A program made the translations under genes and the position numbers. The notes below the pieces were generated by a model that was not told the origin of the DNA, did not search any database, and worked only from the letters and a program-made list of their open reading frames with translations. From NCBI RefSeq assembly GCF_024498255.1, contig NZ_CP101808.1:742533-806532 (forward strand): a stretch of DNA of 64,000 nucleotides, given 5' to 3'. Below, piece by piece: positions 25,358-35,991 of the stretch (position 1 is the stretch's first letter; the number at the start of each line of letters is the position of its first letter). This DNA is from Mycoplasmopsis equigenitalium (lineage in GTDB: Bacteria; Bacillota_I; Bacilli_A; Mycoplasmatales; Metamycoplasmataceae).

Positions 25358-26314
25358 ATGTATGTAATTTATGGCGAAGAAAAATATCTTATAGAACAAA
25401 AAATTCAGGACATCATTAACCAATATTTAAAGAAATTCGATGAACTAGATATCGATATCTCAAAACTTGGCGAAAACACTACTGAAGAAGATTTTTTATT
25501 CGAAATTCAAAACGACTCACTAATTTTTTCACAACGTATTATTGTTTGCGATAACCTTGCATTTCTACTTAAAAATTCTAAAAATAAAAATATAACAACA
25601 CAAATTATTGATGCGCTTAATCGTCGTAAAAATATGGATTTCATTTTCAAATTTAATACTGATAAACTTGATGAAACAAATCCTATCATTCAATATTTAT
25701 TAAAAAACTCAAATGTAACAGTAATCAAAAAACTAAATGAACGCCAGTTGGGTTTTTGAATTGAAAAATATGTAACATCAAAAAATGCAACTATTAGCGA
25801 AAAAAACATTGACACAATTATTGAATGTTTGCCACACGAACTACTAGTTATTTCAAAAGAATTAGATAAACTTATTAGTCGTAATCCAAAAATAGAAATT
25901 AACCCCGAGCTTGATTTCCCAGTTTATATTAGTAACAAGCCGTTTGCAATCCAAGACCACTTACAAAGCAAAAACCTTGCCGGACTTTTAGAAGAATGTC
26001 GTAAAAATCTCGAAATTGATGGAGATACCTCACGACTAATCAAAGTGTTCTCTAACTTTTTTACTTTAGCAAGCCAATATTATTGTTTTTTAAAAGCAGG
26101 TTTTAGTGATGCGGCAATTCAACAAATAACACAAATTAACCCTCATCGTCTTACTTTTGCAAAACGCACCATTAGTACATACGGTATTAGCCGAATTAAT
26201 AACATTATTATCGAACTTGGTAAAATTGAAATAAATTCAAGAACAACAAGCATCAACAGAGAAAGGTGGTTTGACTATTTCATCACAAAACTTATTGATA
26301 TAGTTAGCAAATAA
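25358..26314 (+). CDS. holA: DNA polymerase III delta subunit (clamp loader)
   Basis: 318 residues. It begins 'MYVIYGEEKYLIEQKIQDII', the HolA/YqeN opening where other clamp-loader ATPases have a P-loop. 'IDALNRRKNMDFIFKFNTDKLDETNPIIQYLLKNSNVTVIKKL' is the typical strand and K-L block, followed by 'LPHELLVISKELDKLI'. It has the standard three-domain length. The subunit opens the sliding clamp; holB and polC of the same machine lie further along. TATAAT ends eight bases upstream and no Shine-Dalgarno is seen. Its TAA overlaps the next ATG (TAATG). Confidence 0.85.
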
Positions 26315-27735
26315 TGAAAAGATATTATAAAATTCAACCATCTTTATTTTTCGATAGTAATAATTCCGGTTTTGGTGATTACAATGGCGTTATCCAAAAA
26401 ATTAATGTTATTAGTAAGCTTGATTTAACTTACGTAATTTTGCCAAACCCACTATCAATCTACAAATCAAGTTTCATTGAAGAGATCGTCTCTAACGAAA
26501 ACAAATATGGAACATTTGAAGATTTTAAAAACTTGATTGAGAATTTAAATAAAAACAAATTAAAATCTTTGATTGAAATTGATTTATCAAAAATAAATGA
26601 AATTATTGTTTGATACAACAATTTACAAGACCGCTTTCAAATTAACAAAAACGATGTAGTTGCTAAAGAATATGCCGACATCGATAAAACTGAAAGCTTC
26701 TATATTTCTGAAAATACTTATGTTTTACCTTTCGCCAAACAAGTAAACGAACAAGGACAAAAATTTTTAGAGATACTACACTACTTTCTAGATCTTGGTG
26801 TATACGGATTTGTATTTAAAGATTTTTCAGAGGAAAAAATTAATAACAACCATAATTGAATTGAATTTCTAAAATCAGTGTACGGAGATTTAAAAACCCT
26901 TAATGAGCTTACAAGCATTATTTTTGAGGTTCCATTAAATAAATTAAGACAACTAAAATATCTTCGTGGAGCAATTTTTGATGATATTTTAATAACTCAA
27001 ATTAATAACTTAACAAAGCATAATTTTGTTAGAAAAATCAAAAAAGTTATTAAAGCTGATTGCATCATAAACCTAACCCACCTTAACCATAACCGAGTTC
27101 TTAGAACACTCTTTAGTAACTATTATTTAAATACCGAGATTTCTAAATTATTACTTGGATTAGTGCTATTAATTAAAGAAAAACAATTTATCTATTTCGG
27201 TGATGAAATAGGTCTTAATTTATTTAGCGAGGCGGAGCCAGAATTTTCCGTAGATATGTTCCTTAAGAATTTCTTTAAGCCAAAAAATCAGAAACTAGTA
27301 TTTACTTGAAACAGCAATGAAAATTCTGGTTTTAGCGATGCTAGAGATATCGTCGGCATCTACGATCAAAGCTATAAAAATAATAACCACAAAGTTCAAA
27401 GAAATGAACCTAATTCCACTCTTCATTTTTACAAAAAACTAATAACTTTTTCAAATAACGAAACATATCAAAAACTACTTAAGAATGCGCGTATTAAGGT
27501 AACTGGTTTCTTCAATTTACTAAAGATAAAAATTATTGGTCTTGATTACTCAATTATAATTTTTGCTAATCTTGATATTAGAAAAAAATATGTCAAAAAA
27601 TTTGACACTCAAAATATGATTTTTAGTAATTACAATATTGATATTAAGACTATTAAAAACAAAAATTTTATCAATCCTTACGAAATCGTCGCTTATATCG
27701 ATAACCCCTATTTTAAAGATGAACTAATTTGATAA
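26314..27735 (+). CDS. Degenerate GH13 alpha-glucosidase homologue, probable pseudo-enzyme
   Basis: 473 residues. It follows oligo-1,6-glucosidases block by block: 'IQPSLFFDSNNSGFGDYNGVIQKI' (YQIYPRSFxDSNGDGxGDLxGI), 'YGTFEDFKNLIENLNKNKLKSLIEIDL', 'LHYFLDLGVYGFVFKDFS' (GVDGFRxD), 'NLTHLNHNRVLR' (NHDxxR), 'KQFIYFGDEIGL' (PYIYQGEEIG) and 'NSGFSDARD'. The nucleophile Asp of GFRxD reads Lys and its Arg reads Val, the NHD Asp reads Asn, and the NHTS loop is gone, so hydrolase activity is unlikely. The gene is tightly coupled to holA. The assignment is inference by eye but the chain of matches is long. Confidence 0.65.
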
Positions 27736-27773
27736 AAATCAACAAAAACTCTATGTTCTTTGTTGATTTTTTT
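27735..27773. terminator. Bidirectional terminator
   Basis: Perfect 12-base arms AAAATCAACAAA and TTTGTTGATTTT between two converging genes; T-run on the right, A-run on the left. Confidence 0.85.
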
Positions 27774-27774
27774 A

Positions 27775-29667
27775 TTATTTTGATTTGTATTTATTTTGAC
27801 AATATTTAACTAAATCGAAGGCCATTAGCATTGCCATAACATCATTATGACAATACTCTTTTAATTTCTCAGCAACTTCTTTTCAAACATTATCTTTATG
27901 ATCGCCCAAATATCTTTTAATACCTGCTTCTTGAGCATACATACCATTTTTTATATCCAAGTTTTCGTATTTTTTTATCTTGTGTTCTAACTTAATTTCT
28001 GGATTATTAGAAACAAACTTTTCAACCTTTTTAATTGAATAATAAAATCTTAAATATGGAATATATAAAAGCGGAACATTTCTGTCTGTTATTTCTGTTG
28101 CTCCTGTTGTTTTAGGATTAGTGATTCGAAAATCAAAAATGTCAGCTAAGTCATAAGTTTTTTCTTTAATACTTTGAACCATATTTTTCAAGTCGACAAT
28201 TGTTAAATTATATTTATCACTTACCTTTTTAGCGAATTCCGGATCGTCCATCGCTTGTTCTATCATCACGATCATTTCATCATTTCTTGTGTTTTCGAAT
28301 CCTTTGTTGTACACAACATATTGATCTGCGTTTTCTTCATACAATTGATAAAAATTATCTACAAAGTCCATGACATTTATTGTTTTTGGATCATAAACAA
28401 TATCTTTAGATTCATATATTTTGTTATTCTTAGATTTAATAATAGATACTTGGAATACTATTTGTTGGTAAGGTCTTGAATTTTCTACTATTGCATATGG
28501 TAATGAAATTGATTCGTAGTCATATCACACGACTTTTTTATTATCTAGTTTTTCAATTTCTTGTTGTAATTTTTCACGATCAGGAATAATAAATTGTTCT
28601 TTTACATTTAAGTACTTTTTAGCCATTAATGCTAATGACAAGTCTCCTTTAGTTAACTCATCGAGTAATTTTTTTCTAGGAATAAAGTTACCTTGAATAC
28701 CAGCATATTCTGGAAAAATTTCTGCATAAAGGTCATTGAAATGTGGATTATCTCCTCATGAACTTTTATTCTCGATATAGAATAAAATCGGTTTCTCTAA
28801 ATAATCGTTTTTATCAAACTTATGATTCATAAAACCTTTAATGTAAGTTAAAATTCCATTGAACGGGTTTAGTACACACTTTTGACTTTCTTTAACTTCT
28901 AAAGAATTACTTGTACCTCTTTTTGGTATTCCAATTTCATATAACGTCAGCGTGTCAAACATATTAATTAATTTAGATTTTTCAAAATCTTCTAAGTACT
29001 TCAAATTACATGCATTTACAAAGCCAAATTTCTTAGTAATTAATGTTCTTTTCATATTATTTGGTCTTGCTTTCAAACATACCGCATGTTCCGTGAATTT
29101 AAAATAAAACTTGCGTAACTCATATTTTTCTTCTTCACTACGACAAATAAACTTAACACACGCTAACGATTTATTAAATGGTTTGAAATAGCCATTAACA
29201 ACACCATAAGCAAAATACGCTTTCAAGATATCTTTTGCGACTGGCATAATACTAAATGTTTCAACATACAATGTCATTGATTTTAAATCTAAGGCATAAA
29301 ACGTCGAAACAGCATCATTATATTCTAACGCTCCATTAACAATAATGTCACTTTTATTAGCTTTAATTTCTTCGATAGTTTCTTTTACTTTATCTTCAGC
29401 ACTTTTTGAAGAATTTCAATGTAATTTCTTGTTTTTTGTTGAATTTTCGAAAAAAATGTCTCTTGCTTTTTTATAGTCTTCGAAAATGGAAATTGGTCCA
29501 TTTAAATATGATTTTTCTTCTCCCTCATCGTCATCAAAATTCGAAATAATTAAAATATTTTCTTCTAAGTCATCATCACTTGATTCTTCATCATCAAATC
29601 ACAACCCTTTAGACCTTGTCATTGAATTGTAAAATAATCGAAAATCTATTTTTTTATTATCCTTCAT
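27775..29667 (-). CDS. DUF2779-like protein with C-terminal DEDD exonuclease-like domain
   Basis: 630 residues. It starts 'FRLFYNSMTRSKGLWFDDEE' and continues with an acidic stretch. The C-terminal third shows a spaced set of acidic motifs: 'KKVVWYDYESISLPYA' with 'QQIVFQVSI', 'YVVYNKGFENTRNDEM', 'YDLADIFDF' and 'EYCHNDVMAMLMAFDLV'. This matches the RNase H-fold exonuclease pattern of DUF2779 proteins (DxE, YNxxFE, YCxxD). The substrate is unknown. The N-terminal half is not recognisable to me. The start overlaps the end of the upstream PD-(D/E)XK gene by 11 bases; an alternative start is 29622. Two TAA stops in tandem end it. Confidence 0.6.
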
Positions 29668-30529
29668 AATCTTGATCACACTCCCCTTCTTTTTTTCATT
29701 TATTAATTAATGCTTGTCATTGTTCCTCGTTTTCACACTCTAAATATTCTAAAAGTTCTGCATCTTTTGTTCGGTTAAATTCTGGAGAAACACCATTATG
29801 AATATATTTTTTGTATCATTCTTTTGCATATTCCATATCGTCCTTTGCTTCGGATTCATTTACTACAAACATAAAATTTTTAAGTATCCGGTTATGCACA
29901 GGAATTTCCTCTGGTTCGGCATAATCGCTTTCTTTAAGGAAAGATGTAACAATTCAAAACTTTTTAATCCCTAAAATATACGCATAAAGTTGCGCTTGTT
30001 TAATGTAATTTTTCGGAACGTTTCGCTTTCATTCTGCAAATTTTTTCTCGCCAGCAGTTTTAATTTCTAACAAAACTTGCGACTTATTGGGCAAAGTAAT
30101 AAATCCATCAGGTACCCCATTAATTAACGTGTCGTGACCACTAAAATAATCATAATTGTAATCTTTGGCGTTTGTACCCGAAACAATTACTTTTTCGTTT
30201 TCTTTTCTATTTTTATTAAGAAATTCATCAAGCAATTTAATCACTTTTGGCTCGACAGCTATCCCGGCATTTATGTATTTCATCACTAGTGGTTTTGGTG
30301 CTAAATATGCATAGCCACAAAAGGCATTAAAATCCGAACTAAACGCTGTTGCTTTCAAAATGTTACCTATTGTTGATCCTCCGATCTTTTTGTAACCATA
30401 TTTTATTGCCGTTCCTGGATAAACACATTGTTTATTTAATAATTTTTCGTGCAAATCTCTGTTAATTACTACAACCCGCTTGTCATAATCAATTATGTAA
30501 TCTTTGTTTTTATAATAATATCTTTTCAT
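29657..30529 (-). CDS. PD-(D/E)XK nuclease-like protein (YqaJ/RecB type)
   Basis: 290 residues. 'KKIGGSTIGNILKATAFSSDFNAF' resembles the iGGSd.a.ilG.s opening of YqaJ-like recombinase nucleases. 'NGVPDGFITLPNKSQVLLEIKTAGEKKF' carries the PD...ExK catalytic core, and 'YIKQAQLYAYIL' the usual Q-x3-Y helix. It should cut or trim DNA ends. It is paired with the DUF2779-like gene, overlapping by 11 bases, so the two probably act together. TATAAT on the minus strand (30538-30543) ends eight bases before the ATG. It is divergent from ychF. Confidence 0.7.
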
Positions 30530-30611
30530 ATAATAGAATTATATATAATACACATAATATTAATATAAATTCATTGTTAGTATACTAACAATATATAAGG
30601 CGGAGGAATAT

Positions 30612-31706
30612 ATGGGTCTTAAAGCAGGAATTGTAGGCTTGCCTAATGTGGGAAAAAGCTGTTTGTTTAATGCGCTTACGAAAAAAATGGTCGAATCGAG
30701 TAATTATGCATTTACTACAATCGACCCTAATATCAGCACAGTTACACTTGAAGATAAACGCCTTGATAAATTGGCTGAGATTGTTAAACCAGACAAAATT
30801 GTTTATGCAACCTTTGATTTTGTTGATATTGCCGGTCTCGTTAAAGGCGCTAGCAAAGGTGAAGGTTTAGGAAATAAATTTCTAAGCAACATTAAAGAGG
30901 TTAATGCTATAGTACATGTTGTAAGATGTTTTGAAAACAAAGATATTTTGCATGTTAATAATAAAATTGACCCGGTTTATGATGTTCAAACTATTAATGA
31001 AGAATTAATTCTTGCTGACATAAGCGCACTTGAAAGTATGATTGCTAAGATTAATAAAAAAGCGAAAAGCGGCGACAAAGAGGCGCAAGAAGAATACAAT
31101 TTGTTCTTAAAAATTAAAAGTTTATTAGAATCGGGAAATTTAATTTACGATGATAAAGAACTTATGGCAAATGAAGACTTGTTTAAAAAATATCAATTTT
31201 TAACTGCAAAACCAATGATTTATGTTGCCAACATAGATGCAAAATCGCTTGATAATATAGAGGCGAACCCTTTTGTTGCAAGCCTAAAAAAATATTTAGG
31301 AAGTAAACCACTATTACCAATCTGCATCCTTACCGAAAACGAAATTTCTCAGGTTAATGATGATGAAAAAGTTGAATTTATGGAAATGTATAATTTACAA
31401 GACACAAGTCTTAATAAATTAACTAGAATAACTTTTGATATCCTCGGCTTAAAAACTTATTTTACTGCCGGTAAAATGGAAGTGAGAGCATGGGTATATA
31501 AAGATGGAATGTTGGCTCCAGAATGTGCAGGAATCATTCACTCTGATTTTCAAAATAAATTTATAAAAGCAGGGGTTATTTCATATGAAGATTATGTAAA
31601 ATTTGAAGGTGAATTGGGAGCAAAAAACGCCGGAAAATTAAGACTCGAAGGTAAAAATTACATAATGAATGACGGCGATATCTGCCACTTTAGATTTGGA
31701 AAATAA
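30612..31706 (+). CDS. ychF: Ribosome-binding GTPase/ATPase YchF (OLA1)
   Basis: 364 residues, full length. P-loop 'GIVGLPNVGKSCLFNALTKK', switch 'NYAFTTIDPNI', 'DFVDIAGLVKGASKGEGLGNKFL', and the C-terminal TGS domain 'TYFTAGKMEVRAWVYKDGMLAPECAGIIHSDFQNKFIKA'. YchF binds ribosomes and prefers ATP. The strong site GGCGGAGGA precedes the ATG. It is followed after one base by tsaE, so it heads the t6A operon in this genome. Confidence 0.96.
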   Translation: MGLKAGIVGLPNVGKSCLFNALTKKMVESSNYAFTTIDPNISTVTLEDKRLDKLAEIVKPDKIVYATFDFVDIAGLVKGASKGEGLGNKFLSNIKEVNAIVHVVRCFENKDILHVNNKIDPVYDVQTINEELILADISALESMIAKINKKAKSGDKEAQEEYNLFLKIKSLLESGNLIYDDKELMANEDLFKKYQFLTAKPMIYVANIDAKSLDNIEANPFVASLKKYLGSKPLLPICILTENEISQVNDDEKVEFMEMYNLQDTSLNKLTRITFDILGLKTYFTAGKMEVRAWVYKDGMLAPECAGIIHSDFQNKFIKAGVISYEDYVKFEGELGAKNAGKLRLEGKNYIMNDGDICHFRFGK

Positions 31707-31707
31707 T

Positions 31708-32100
31708 ATGCATAAATTTACATTAAAATTACCTTTAAATGAAAATCAAAAATTCGTTGATTTTCTACAAAAATCAATAAAAAATGTTGATTATTTGTTT
31801 TTAATAGGTGAATTAGGAACTGGAAAAACAACGCTTGTAAAACTAATTGGAAAATTGCTTGGCGAAACAAAAACAGTTAATTCGCCTTCGTTCAATTACA
31901 TTAAAATTTATGATAAGTTCGTGCACATTGATGCTTACAATTTGAAAAATGGTATTGACGATTTTGAGGATTTCTTTGACGATAAATTAATTATCGTTGA
32001 ATGAGCTAATTTGATCGACTATAAAAAATATAATAAACAATTAACAATTGAAATAAAATACACAAAAAACGAAGACGAACGAGAATACTTATTCTATTAA
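31708..32100 (+). CDS. tsaE: tRNA t6A synthesis ATPase TsaE
   Basis: 130 residues. Walker A 'LIGELGTGKTTLVKLIGKLLG', 'VNSPSFNYIKIY' and 'FVHIDAYNLKNG' are TsaE hallmarks, followed by 'LIIVEWANLI'. It powers the TsaBD complex that puts threonylcarbamoyl on A37 of ANN-decoding tRNAs. The ATG follows the ychF stop by one base. TsaC, which makes the intermediate, is not in this window. Confidence 0.94.
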
Positions 32101-32115
32101 AAAAGGAGGTGCGCT

Positions 32116-32652
32116 ATGATGTTGTTCGCAGACACCGCAGGTAAAGATTTATACATTGGCATTTTTAAAAATAACAAGTTGCATGCAAGAATTTATGTTT
32201 GTGATTTAGTTAAAAAAATTGAACCAATGATTTTTAAATTTAGACAACTATTAAAAGAAAAAAATATTAAATTAGAACAAATTGATTCATTCTATATTAA
32301 TATTGGTCCCGGCTCTTTTACAGGTAGCCGTAGCGCACTAATTCTTTTCAAAACAATTGCAAGTGTTTTAAAAAAGGATATTTACATTGGTAATACATTT
32401 GACATCTTAAAAGTTCTAAAAACTGATAATGACATTTTTTTAGAAGCAAGCAAAACCCAACTATTTGTATGAAACCGCGATACAAATAAAGTCTCTCTTG
32501 TTGATAAAGCTTCCAATTTAATAACTTCTACTATTGATTATGAATTGCTTGAAAAAAATATTAAACTAATTACAAGTAATTTTAAATTGATAAATTCCGA
32601 AGAAATTATTGAACCACTTTACGCCAAAAATCCTCAAATAGGAGGTGTCTAA
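32116..32652 (+). CDS. tsaB: tRNA t6A synthesis scaffold TsaB
   Basis: 178 residues. 'LFADTAGKDLYIGIFKNNK' opens an ASKHA-type fold, and 'FYINIGPGSFTGSRSALILFKTIASVL' is the TsaB signature. The C-terminal half is shorter than in E. coli. It dimerises with TsaD. AAAGGAGGT stands upstream. One TGA codes for Trp. Confidence 0.92.
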
Positions 32653-32653
32653 A

Positions 32654-33586
32654 ATGCGAATCCTAGGTATAGAAACGAGTCATGACGACACATCGGTTGC
32701 TTTATGAGAAGACAATAAAATTGTTAAAATGATTACTTTATCACAAATTGATATTTTCAAAGAATTCGGAGGTACAATTCCAGAATTAGCATCTCGCGAA
32801 CACACAAAGAACATTCAAATAATTTTTAACCTTTTAAATAAAAATAAAATGTTAGACTCTCTTGATTACATAGCCTACACAAATGAACCAGGCCTTATTG
32901 GTTCATTACAAGTTGGCAGACTTTTTGCAGAAGGTCTAAACATTGCTCTTGATGTTCCGCTTGTTCCAATTAATCATATGTTAGGACATTTTTATTCAGT
33001 AAATATTGATGAAAGAAAAATTAAATACCCCGCTCTAGCATTGGTTGTTTCTGGTGGTCATAGTGAAATTATTTTAGCTAAAAAACCATTAGATTATATT
33101 ATTGTTGGCGAAACACAAGATGATGCAATCGGGGAAGCGTTTGATAAAGTATCCACTAAATGCAATCTAGGTTTTCCGGGTGGTCCAATTATAAATAAAA
33201 TCTACAACAAAAATAAATGTCAAAAACTAATTAAATTCACAAAACCTAAAACTTTAAATGATTTAGATTTTTCATTCAGCGGTATCAAAACACAAGTAGT
33301 AAATTACTATAATAAAAATGCTAAAAATGACATTGATGTCGAAAACATTGTTACCTCATTTATGGACACTGCAATTAATTATGTGATTGAAAAAATGGAA
33401 TTGGCAATAAATAAATTTAACCCAAAATCAATTATTCTTTGTGGTGGTGTAAGTTCTAATACATTATTACGTGAAAAGTTTTTAAAGCTACACAAAAACG
33501 CTTTAATTCCCGCACCAGAATACTGTCAAGATAACGGCGCAATGATTGCCCAATGTTGCTATGAAAAACTGCTTATAAGTAAGTAG
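32654..33586 (+). CDS. tsaD: tRNA N6-threonylcarbamoyladenosine transferase TsaD
   Basis: 310 residues. 'RILGIETSHDDTSVAL' opens the ASKHA domain, the metal site 'HMLGH' lies at about residues 108-112, followed by 'ALALVVSGGHSE', 'GEAFDKVSTKC', 'FSFSGIKT' and 'ILCGGVSSNTLLR'. It transfers the threonylcarbamoyl group to tRNA A37. AGGAGGTGTC is the ribosome site. The gene overlaps neither neighbour; only one base separates it from tsaB. Confidence 0.96.
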
Positions 33587-33594
33587 TTTTTTTT
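33566..33594 (+). terminator. Terminator of the ychF-tsaEBD operon
   Basis: AAACTGCTT and AAGTAGTTT arms (one G-T pair) across the tsaD stop, then eight T. The next 170 bases hold only an AT-rich stretch and a likely promoter near 33722. Confidence 0.7.
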
Positions 33595-33763
33595 AAACAA
33601 TTTCTATGCTACTTTCAATAATTAATCAATGTTTTATGTTGAAAATAATAATTTTGTGTTTTTTAATTATGAATTACTGTTCCAGCAATTTTAATATAGA
33701 ACAATAATTTATTTAATCGCATATTATATTATAGTTTTGTACTATTTATTTGAAGGGGAGATT

Positions 33764-34243
33764 ATGAAAAGAATATATTTTGCAAATGCTTTATTTTCTC
33801 AAGCAGAAGTTATGTTTAATAAAACATTAATTGAAAAAATTCGAGAACTAAAAAAATACACAGTGTATGCACCACAAGAAAATATGAGTATTAATGATAA
33901 AACTAAATCAGCCGATTCTGTTGATATTTATCGCGCTGATAAAAATGAATTAGACCGCTCAGACATTCTTGTTGCTGTGCTTGATGGATTGGTAATTGAT
34001 CCTGGCGTTGCTGCGGAAATCGGAATTTTTGCACAGTCAAAAAAACCAATTTTAGGCTTAATTACCGATTCTAGAAAAACCGGACATATGCAAGGAAATG
34101 ATCCAAAATTAGAAATTATAAAAACTAAAGTTGCCGAGTCCCAATTCATGTATTTTAATTTATTTGTTATTGGCGCAATCAAAGAAAATGGTGATGTATT
34201 CGATAATGTGGATGATTTGATTTCTAAACTAAAAAACATGTAA
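33764..34243 (+). CDS. Nucleoside 2-deoxyribosyltransferase-like protein
   Basis: 159 residues. 'RIYFANALFSQAEVMFNKTLIEKIRE' begins the fold. 'VDIYRADKNELDRSDILVAVLDGLVIDPGVAAEIGIFAQSKKPILGL' contains the D-x-x-E-type active site ('DPGVAAEIG') of the family. Such enzymes swap or hydrolyse the base on deoxynucleosides, a salvage step. The ATG at 33764 has GAAGGGGAG upstream, which excludes the longer in-frame start at 33737. Confidence 0.88.
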   Translation: MKRIYFANALFSQAEVMFNKTLIEKIRELKKYTVYAPQENMSINDKTKSADSVDIYRADKNELDRSDILVAVLDGLVIDPGVAAEIGIFAQSKKPILGLITDSRKTGHMQGNDPKLEIIKTKVAESQFMYFNLFVIGAIKENGDVFDNVDDLISKLKNM

Positions 34244-34259
34244 TTTAACGTGTTTTTTT
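34231..34259 (+). terminator. Terminator of the deoxyribosyltransferase gene
   Basis: AAAAAACA and TGTTTTTT arms around the stop codon. Confidence 0.65.
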
Positions 34260-34277
34260 ATTTTTATTTTTTAACAA

Positions 34278-34283
34278 TATAAT
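34278..34283 (+). promoter_or_regulatory. Leaderless promoter of the S41 lipoprotein gene
   Basis: TATAAT, then six bases (CTTTAT), then ATGATG; no Shine-Dalgarno. Confidence 0.65.
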
Positions 34284-34289
34284 CTTTAT

Positions 34290-35954
34290 ATGATGAAAAA
34301 CAAAAATATTAAACTTCTTATAGGAACAGCTTTTAGCGTCATACCGCTAAGCGCATTATCATGTACCACGCCTTTTCACCAAGTTGATAAAGAGATAAAC
34401 GTTACAAGTAAACGTTATGAATTTTATAATACAACACAAGAATACGAAATTGATACAGCAAATGTGAAGTTATACGAGATTAATGATGGTAAAACAAAAT
34501 ATGTTGATGTTGAGGAGATGATTAACAATTTAGATGGTTTTTTTAGAACTCATTCTATACATACTCATAAAAGTTGATTTAAAAACGAACTATATATTTG
34601 AGCTAATGGTTCGAAATTAATTTTAAATTGAAAAGAAAACACTATATGAGTTAGCAACCAAGATGTTTTTGGATGCGTTCACGAATCGCAGGTATCAGAT
34701 TTTGGCTCTAACATTAGATATCTAAAAACAGAAATCGAAAAGGGCGAACAAAGCGTTCTTTTCAATTTAGATAAATACAATTTGGATATCGTTCACGTTA
34801 AGGATAAAATACTAATTCCGTTAGCTTTATTTAGTACGCTGTTCTGTAGCACAAATTACTATAATTTATACTTCGCTGGCGATAAAGTAATTGGTGCTTA
34901 TTTCCTTCTCGACGAAAATATTCCTAACATCAAAGAGGTATCACAAAACCCATTAAATTTAACAAAACCAACAGAAACAGAACGTCGTGATACACTTAAC
35001 CATTTATGATTTACGCTTGATTATTTCTATGGATTAAAAAATAACAAGTCAATCAATGATTTTAAAACATTTATGGGCCCAGGACTTTCTGAGCGAATTC
35101 TTTCTACTAATCCTGCCGAATTTACAAAAGCGTATATGGATTTAATTTACAACAAATTAAACGAATTACATACCTCGCCTACACTACTCTCGTTTTACCA
35201 TGACCCTAACGACAAACTAAGTAAATACGGTACTGAAGGCAGTCGTTTTATCCAATATAAAAACATAAAACAAAAACTAAAAGGTTTAAGAAATAAGAAA
35301 TTCCCAAACGGCGTTCCTCCGATTCGTTTTTATAACGACATGGCAGTTATCAGCTTCGACAGTTTTAAAATAGGCAAGGTAAATCGCCACACAATCAAAG
35401 AAGATACTTTTAAATTATTTGAAACCGCAATGCAAAAATGCGAAGAAAACAAAACCATTAAAAAAGTCGTTATTGATCTTTCGCTAAATGGTGGCGGTAG
35501 CGTTGCTGCTATGAATAAAACATTTGGTTTTTTAACAAACCAAAATGTTAAACAAAGTTGGAAAGATTCAATTACAGATAGTGTTATGACAACAACAATG
35601 AAAATCGATTCCGATAATGATGGCGATTATAAAGATCAAGATGCATACACACAATATGAATGATACGTTTTAACTAGCGATAATACCTTTAGTGCTGCCA
35701 ATTTGTTTTCTTTCTTAGCTAAATATACAAAAGTAGCTAAGTTGGTTGGTAAAAAAACCGGTGGCGGTATGTGTGCTGTAATGCCTGTTGTTTTGGTTGA
35801 TGGAACTTCGTTCCAAATTAGTTCAAATAACTGTATTGTTATTCATGATGGAGATAAATATATCGAAACAGAAAATGGTGTTGAACCCGACATCAATCTT
35901 GAATACGATTTCTTCTATAATGATGCTGAACTTTATAAAGCAATTAACAAATAA
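34290..35954 (+). CDS. S41-family peptidase lipoprotein
   Basis: 554 residues. The signal peptide ends in the lipobox LSALSC, so the protein is surface-anchored. The C-terminal S41 core is recognisable: 'MAVISFDSFKIGKV', 'KKVVIDLSLNGGGSVAAM', 'YVLTSDNTFSAANLFS' (Ser near residue 468 in the nucleophile position) and 'LVGKKTGGGMC'. The family cleaves protein C-termini. Here it is probably a surface protease of unknown target. The N-terminal 250 residues show no PDZ domain I can see. Several TGA Trp codons are needed. It is monocistronic and probably leaderless. Confidence 0.82.
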
Positions 35955-35982
35955 AAAAAACACCGCAAGCGATGTTTTTTTG
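35955..35982. terminator. Bidirectional terminator, S41 lipoprotein/PTS EIIC
   Basis: AAAAAACA and TGTTTTTT arms with an imperfect CG-rich tip, between converging genes. Confidence 0.65.
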
Positions 35983-35991
35983 TTTGTTATT

